Shown: positions 22,395 to 25,807 of the stretch, one piece after another
How positions within the stretch are numbered: position 1 is the stretch's first letter
Layout: each line of letters opens with the position of its first letter
Notes under the pieces: model-generated
Told to the model about the DNA's origin: nothing
The model's database searches: none
Seen by the model: the letters and a program-made list of their open reading frames with translations, nothing else
Position numbers and translations under genes: made by a program
Source: JAQBDA01 sp964525785
GTDB taxonomy: Bacteria; Chloroflexota; Anaerolineae; Anaerolineales; UBA4823
DNA: 25,807 nt
Reading direction: 5' to 3'
NCBI GenBank assembly: GCA_964525785.1
Contig: CAZGIX010000051.1
Span: 1 to 25,807, forward strand

Positions 22395-24320
22395 TTACTT
22401 GTTGATGGCTGCTTCGGCCCGGTCATTGAAGGAATAGTACTTGTCGAGGTCGGCGGCGAAGATGATGGGGGCGGGCAGCAGGTTTTTGTATTCAAACGCC
22501 TGACCATCGATCGCCTTGCCTACCAGGACGACTGCCTGATAGAACTCTTCATACAGTGGCTGGGCTACCAGGCCGTAAACCTTGCCGGCTTTCACCAGGT
22601 CCAGGTTGGGGCGGGTGTAGTCCATACTGATGATCACCAGGTCGTCCTTGTTGTTGTCCGCAGCCGCAGTTGCCCAGGTGGTGGGGCCGTTGCCGGTGGT
22701 GGAGAAAGCGGCGGAGATATCGGGGTTGCCCTGGATGATGGCGCCAGCTTTGGCAATCGCGCCAGCTGCATCGAAGCCTTCTTCCTGAGCGTCCAGGACC
22801 TTGACGTCGGGGTACTTGGCAGTCATCTCTTCCTTGAAGGAAGTTGCCACCAGGTTCTCGGTCTCGTTGAAGCTGCCTACGGTGACAGCCACGGTGCCTT
22901 TGCCGCCCAGCTTTTCGCCGATGGCGTCAGCGGCGGCCTTGGCATACTGGACCACATCGGCGCCCACCACAGCCGTCAGGCCGGACTCTTCCTGAGTAAA
23001 GCTGGTGAAGTGGGGGGTGACGACGGGGATGCCCTTGGCTTTGAATTTCGCAATGGAGGGGAAGAAGCTGGAGCTGACGGCGTAGTACACGATGCCGTCG
23101 ACGGGCTCGGCCAGGGCCTGCTCGGCCAGCGGGATCATATCCTCGGCAGTGGTGCTGTCGGTCAGCAGCAGCTCACAATCGTACTCGAGCTCTGCGCAGG
23201 CATCGCTGAAGCCGAGCTGCATCAGGCGGTGTACCGGGTGTCCCTTGAGGAACTGCACCAGGGCGATGTGATGGCCTTTGGCGGGAGCAGGCTCACCCGC
23301 AATGCCAGCTTCGGCTCGGTCATTGAAGGAGTAGTACTTATCGAGGTCGGCGGCGAAGATGATGGGGGCGGGCAGCAGGTTTTTGTATTCAAACGCCTGA
23401 CCATCGATCGCCTTGCCTACCAGGACGACTGCCTGATAGAACTCTTCATACAGTGGCTGGGCTACCAGGCCGTAAACCTTGCCGGCTTTCACCAGGTCCA
23501 GGTTGGGGCGGGTGTAGTCCATACTGATGATCACCAGGTCGTCCTTGTTGTTGTCCGCAGCCGCAGTTGCCCAGGTGGTGGGGCCGTTGCCGGTGGTGGA
23601 GAAAGCGGCGGAGATATCGGGGTTGCCCTGGATGATGGCGCCAGCTTTGGCAATCGCGCCAGCTGCATCGAAGCCTTCTTCCTGAGCGTCCAGGACCTTG
23701 ACGTCGGGGTACTTGGCAGTCATCTCTTCCTTGAAGGAAGTTGCCACCAGGTTCTCGGTCTCGTTGAAGCTGCCTACGGTGACAGCCACGGTGCCTTTGC
23801 CGCCCAGCTTTTCGCCGATGGCGTCAGCGGCGGCCTTGGCATACTGGACCACATCGGCGCCCACCACAGCCGTCAGGCCGGACTCTTCCTGAGTAAAGCT
23901 GGTGAAGTGGGGGGTGACGACGGGGATGCCCTTGGCTTTGAATTTCGCAATGGAGGGGAAGAAGCTGGAGCTGACGGCGTAGTACACGATGCCGTCGACG
24001 GGCTCGGCCAGGGCCTGCTCGGCCAGCGGGATCATATCCTCGGCAGTGGTGCTGTCGGTCAGCAGCAGCTCACAATCGTACTCGAGCTCTGCGCAGGCAT
24101 CGCTGAAGCCGAGCTGCATCAGGCGGTGTACCGGGTGTCCCTTGAGGAACTGCACCAGGGCGATGTGATGGCCTTTGGCAGCTGCAGGAGCAGACGGCTG
24201 TGTGGCTTCCTGAACTGGTGCACTGGTGGGAGCAGCCGTGGGCGTGCCGCACGCAGACAGGACCATCGATAGTACCATAAGCAGTGACAAGATTGTCAAC
24301 ATACTTTTCTTGGTGGTCAT
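22395..24320 (-). CDS. Sugar-binding lipoprotein with two identical tandem binding domains
   Basis: 641 aa, about twice the normal 300-350 aa of this family. A lipoprotein signal peptide ends in the lipobox LSAC with Cys24, followed by a Thr/Ala/Pro linker to about residue 47. A periplasmic binding protein type 1 (ribose/galactose-like) domain spans 49-338 and a second spans 348-637. I could find no amino-acid difference between the two domains. They are joined by a 9-residue GIAGEPAPA linker. Each domain starts KGHHIALVQFLKGHPVHRL. At DNA level the copies are offset by 897 bp. A strong AAGGAGG is 8 nt before the ATG. It delivers substrate to the neighbouring permease. A double-domain soluble receptor is unusual. 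It could be a genuine very recent duplication or an assembly error, so the single-copy form (about 344 aa) should be kept in mind. Confidence 0.88.
   Translation of the reverse strand: MTTKKSMLTILSLLMVLSMVLSACGTPTAAPTSAPVQEATQPSAPAAAKGHHIALVQFLKGHPVHRLMQLGFSDACAELEYDCELLLTDSTTAEDMIPLAEQALAEPVDGIVYYAVSSSFFPSIAKFKAKGIPVVTPHFTSFTQEESGLTAVVGADVVQYAKAAADAIGEKLGGKGTVAVTVGSFNETENLVATSFKEEMTAKYPDVKVLDAQEEGFDAAGAIAKAGAIIQGNPDISAAFSTTGNGPTTWATAAADNNKDDLVIISMDYTRPNLDLVKAGKVYGLVAQPLYEEFYQAVVLVGKAIDGQAFEYKNLLPAPIIFAADLDKYYSFNDRAEAGIAGEPAPAKGHHIALVQFLKGHPVHRLMQLGFSDACAELEYDCELLLTDSTTAEDMIPLAEQALAEPVDGIVYYAVSSSFFPSIAKFKAKGIPVVTPHFTSFTQEESGLTAVVGADVVQYAKAAADAIGEKLGGKGTVAVTVGSFNETENLVATSFKEEMTAKYPDVKVLDAQEEGFDAAGAIAKAGAIIQGNPDISAAFSTTGNGPTTWATAAADNNKDDLVIISMDYTRPNLDLVKAGKVYGLVAQPLYEEFYQAVVLVGKAIDGQAFEYKNLLPAPIIFAADLDKYYSFNDRAEAAINK
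22411..23282 (-). repeat. Tandem duplication, copy 2 (C-terminal domain)
   Basis: This block equals 23308-24179 at a constant offset of 897 bp (299 codons). From 22444 to 23282 (839 bp) I see no difference by line-by-line reading. Three silent substitutions lie at the extreme end (22419, 22434, 22443). Sequence similarity stops abruptly at 23283, inside the linker between domains. Confidence 0.9.
23308..24179 (-). repeat. Tandem duplication, copy 1 (N-terminal domain)
   Basis: The partner of 22411-23282. It encodes the first binding domain right after the lipoprotein linker. The only differences are the three synonymous ones at 23316, 23331 and 23340. Such identity requires a very recent event, ongoing gene conversion, or a misassembly. 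Confidence 0.9.
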
Positions 24321-24406
24321 TTATTAATCCTCCTTAGAACTCATTGATTATTTATTCTGTTTTTATAGAGTCTCGTAAAACAGTGGTAGAGCGAGCAATT
24401 GTGTTT

Positions 24407-24419
24407 TGTAAATTTTACA
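24407..24419. promoter_or_regulatory. Palindrome upstream of the binding-protein gene
   Basis: TGTAAA-T-TTTACA is a perfect 6+1+6 inverted repeat, 87 bp upstream of the binding-protein start. It differs from the GTnnnCA arrays. It may be an operator for local control or a small RNA hairpin in the operon transcript. No matching promoter was found. Confidence 0.35.
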
Positions 24420-24490
24420 GGCGATCTCTTGACGATCTATTGGATTGTCTCGCCCTAACGTGCGCACCTCCTTTCCTTCTCTTAAGTTAT

Positions 24491-24550
24491 TGAGACTGCC
24501 GGGTTGCTTGTATTCTACACGCCAGGTCCCGGCTTGATTTATCTGTCTCA
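24491..24550 (-). other. Stem-loop after the permease gene
   Basis: TGAGAC (24491-24496) pairs with GTCTCA (24545-24550), and inside it GCCGGG (24498-24503) pairs with CCCGGC (24528-24533). This gives a two-part stem with an asymmetric bulge in the 241-bp gap between permease and binding protein genes. On the minus strand it is not followed by a T-run, so it is more likely an RNA-processing or stability element than a terminator. Confidence 0.35.
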
Positions 24551-24561
24551 GTGGTTTTTGT

Positions 24562-25578
24562 TTATAAACTTACGGTCTTCGACTTGCGCCGGAGAATATC
24601 GATGGCGACTGCCACGATCATGATCAGACCGATGGCAACTGTTTGCCAGTATGGATCCATCTTGGCGACAACCAGGCCATTGGTCACCACCTGCATGATG
24701 GTGAGGCCAATTATGGCGCCTGGGATCGAACCTGACCCGCCGAACAGGCTGACGCCACCGATGACGACTCCGGCGATCACGTTCAATTCCCAACCAAAGC
24801 CGATGGTGGGCGATCCGGTGACGATACGTGCCATCAATAACATCCCACTTAAAGAGGCGCACATCCCAACCAGGACGAAGCCAGATAACTGGATTTTCGC
24901 AGGGCTGATGCCAGCCAGACGAGCCACTTCGGGATTGCCGCCCACCGCATAAAGCTTACGGCCATAGGAAGTTCTAGCCAGGACAAAAGCGAAAATCACT
25001 GCCATGATCACGAATATGACAAAACTCCAGGAAGTGTTAAAGGGCTCGGCTGTACCAAATTGGTTGACCGCATCCGGCAGAGGGTAAATCGTGTAGCCCT
25101 TGGAGATCAGGTAGTCGACGCCTTTGGCGATGTTCAACATACCCAGGGTGGTGATGAAAGCCGGTACTCCGAGCTTCAAAACGGCGAAGCTGTTAATTAA
25201 TCCGGTTACCGCTCCGGTAGCCAATCCGCCCAGAATTGCCGCGGGGATCGACCAGTGATACCTGACCATGAGCGCGCTGCAAACGATGGCGCTCAATCCA
25301 GCCACAGAACCTACGGATAGATCGAAGGCACCCGAGATCAGTAAGAAGGTCTGTCCCAATGCGATGACGCCGATAAAGGACATCGCCCGCACCATGGCAG
25401 CGAGATTATCCGGGTTGAGAAATGCCGGGTTTATCAGGTAGAATATAACGATAAAACCCACCAAGGGCAGCAAAACCCCAACTTCTGGGATTGCAAACAC
25501 GCGCCGGAAGAGATTTCCGGTAGTCTGGCTGGTTTGCCGCTCGGAGATCGTTTCCGGTTTAACGAAAGAATCGGTCAT
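24562..25578 (-). CDS. Sugar ABC transporter permease (RbsC type)
   Basis: 338 aa integral membrane protein with about 8-10 hydrophobic segments after a 30-residue cytoplasmic N-terminus. The conserved GAFDLSVGSVAGLSA stretch is present, as is the GGNPEVARLAGI loop that contacts the ATPase in the BPD_transp_2 (ribose/xylose/galactose) family. It forms a homodimeric channel with the two-domain ATPase encoded at 20725. GAGGA lies about 9 nt before the ATG. It is the first gene of the eight-gene leftward operon, with operator array C about 130 bp upstream. Permease before binding protein is a less common order than binding protein first. Confidence 0.95.
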   Translation of the reverse strand: MTDSFVKPETISERQTSQTTGNLFRRVFAIPEVGVLLPLVGFIVIFYLINPAFLNPDNLAAMVRAMSFIGVIALGQTFLLISGAFDLSVGSVAGLSAIVCSALMVRYHWSIPAAILGGLATGAVTGLINSFAVLKLGVPAFITTLGMLNIAKGVDYLISKGYTIYPLPDAVNQFGTAEPFNTSWSFVIFVIMAVIFAFVLARTSYGRKLYAVGGNPEVARLAGISPAKIQLSGFVLVGMCASLSGMLLMARIVTGSPTIGFGWELNVIAGVVIGGVSLFGGSGSIPGAIIGLTIMQVVTNGLVVAKMDPYWQTVAIGLIMIVAVAIDILRRKSKTVSL

Positions 25579-25687
25579 GAAGCCATCCTCATTAATATGT
25601 ATATGGGGAGTTTAGGAAAACAAAGCTCGGGTTCAGGCCTGTTCTGCTTATATCTGTATCAGATGACTGAAAAACGAGGCGACTAGG

Positions 25688-25693
25688 ATTATA
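25688..25693 (-). promoter_or_regulatory. Probable -10 box of the transporter operon
   Basis: TATAAT on the minus strand (25693-25688), 110 bp before the permease start. The best -35 candidates fall inside operator array C but spacing is poor (13 bp for CTGACA, 24 bp for TTGACT), suggesting an activator-dependent or atypical promoter. This is weaker evidence than for the promoters at 5836-5913. Confidence 0.45.
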
Positions 25694-25704
25694 ATAAATA
25701 CATT

Positions 25705-25739
25705 GTTGTCAGTAATCAGTCAACTGTTAACAGATTGCA
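25705..25739. promoter_or_regulatory. Tandem 7-bp GTnnnCA operator array, site C
   Basis: Five consecutive 7-bp units start at 25705, 25712, 25719, 25726 and 25733. The third and fourth units make GTCAAC-T-GTTAAC, an imperfect palindrome equivalent to those at 5885 and 14265. The array is just upstream of the TATAAT of the transporter operon. It is the longest of the three arrays, though its outer units are the most degenerate. Confidence 0.7.
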
Positions 25740-25807
25740 TTTGGATAATATCATAAGGAATAGCATTTGTCAATCACCCTAGTCCTAAATTTACGGCGAG
25801 GTAATAT

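Noticed and set aside
23010..24272. A 420-codon open frame on the + strand opposite the binding-protein gene
   Set aside because: It is antisense to a clear lipoprotein gene, its translation is internally repeated only because the DNA is, and it has low-complexity Gly/Val/Asp-rich composition with no ribosome binding site. It is a shadow frame of GC-rich codons.
25705..25739. Short tandem repeats considered as a CRISPR or microsatellite
   Set aside because: Units are only 7 bp, degenerate, without spacers, and occur at three promoters with an internal palindrome. This fits operator half-sites better.

Overview
The window is a catabolic gene cluster of about 26 kb with one degraded insertion sequence at its left end. 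No gene is cut by either edge. I see no rRNA, tRNA or CRISPR array. The host is most likely an anaerobic or facultative member of the Chloroflexota (Anaerolineae-like). This is inferred from the lipoprotein leader with a Thr/Ala/Pro-rich linker, the mix of sugar ABC transporter, UROD-type methyltransferase and AcoAB-type genes, and the mid-range GC content. No phylogenetic marker is present, so the assignment is tentative.

Layout. 1-908 holds no convincing gene. 909-1406 is a decayed IS481-type transposase. 1428-4612 (+) encodes an enolase-superfamily sugar-acid dehydratase, a Gfo/Idh/MocA oxidoreductase and a cyclase-family hydrolase. 4633-5796 (-) is a second enolase-superfamily dehydratase. 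It diverges from a rightward set (5952-10761) made of a LarA-superfamily protein followed by E1-alpha, E1-beta and E2 of a 2-oxoacid (acetoin/pyruvate-type) dehydrogenase. A second, different E1-alpha/E1-beta/E2 set runs leftward (14132 to 10833) and meets the first tail to tail over a strong hairpin. A VOC-family gene (14306-14839, +) diverges from the second set. The rest (25578 to 14869, -) looks like one eight-gene operon: ABC permease, an internally duplicated sugar-binding lipoprotein, ABC ATPase, a UlaG-like metallo-hydrolase, an SDR dehydrogenase, a UROD-methyltransferase/corrinoid fusion, a mutarotase-like protein and a second UROD-type methyltransferase.

How it may work (inference). 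A sugar or cyclitol, possibly O-methylated, is imported by the ABC system. A corrinoid methyltransferase pair resembling CmuA plus a partner could remove a methyl group. The SDR, Gfo/Idh oxidoreductase, mutarotase and lactonase-like hydrolase would oxidise and open the ring. The two dehydratases would make 2-keto-3-deoxy acids, and the two E1/E2 systems would oxidise or cleave the resulting oxo compounds to acyl-CoA. No E3, no corrinoid reductive activator and no larBCE maturation genes are present, so these would have to be encoded elsewhere.

Regulation. The most striking non-coding signal is a tandem array of 7-bp units of the form GTnnnCA (best units GTTAACA and GTTGACA, with GTCAAC as the reverse complement of GTTGAC). 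It occurs at three places: between the divergent dehydratase and LarA-like genes, between the VOC gene and the second dehydrogenase set, and upstream of the transporter operon. At the first site it overlaps a near-consensus sigma-70 promoter. This argues that these units form one regulon under a single transcription factor, plausibly of the GntR/FadR type, not encoded in the window.
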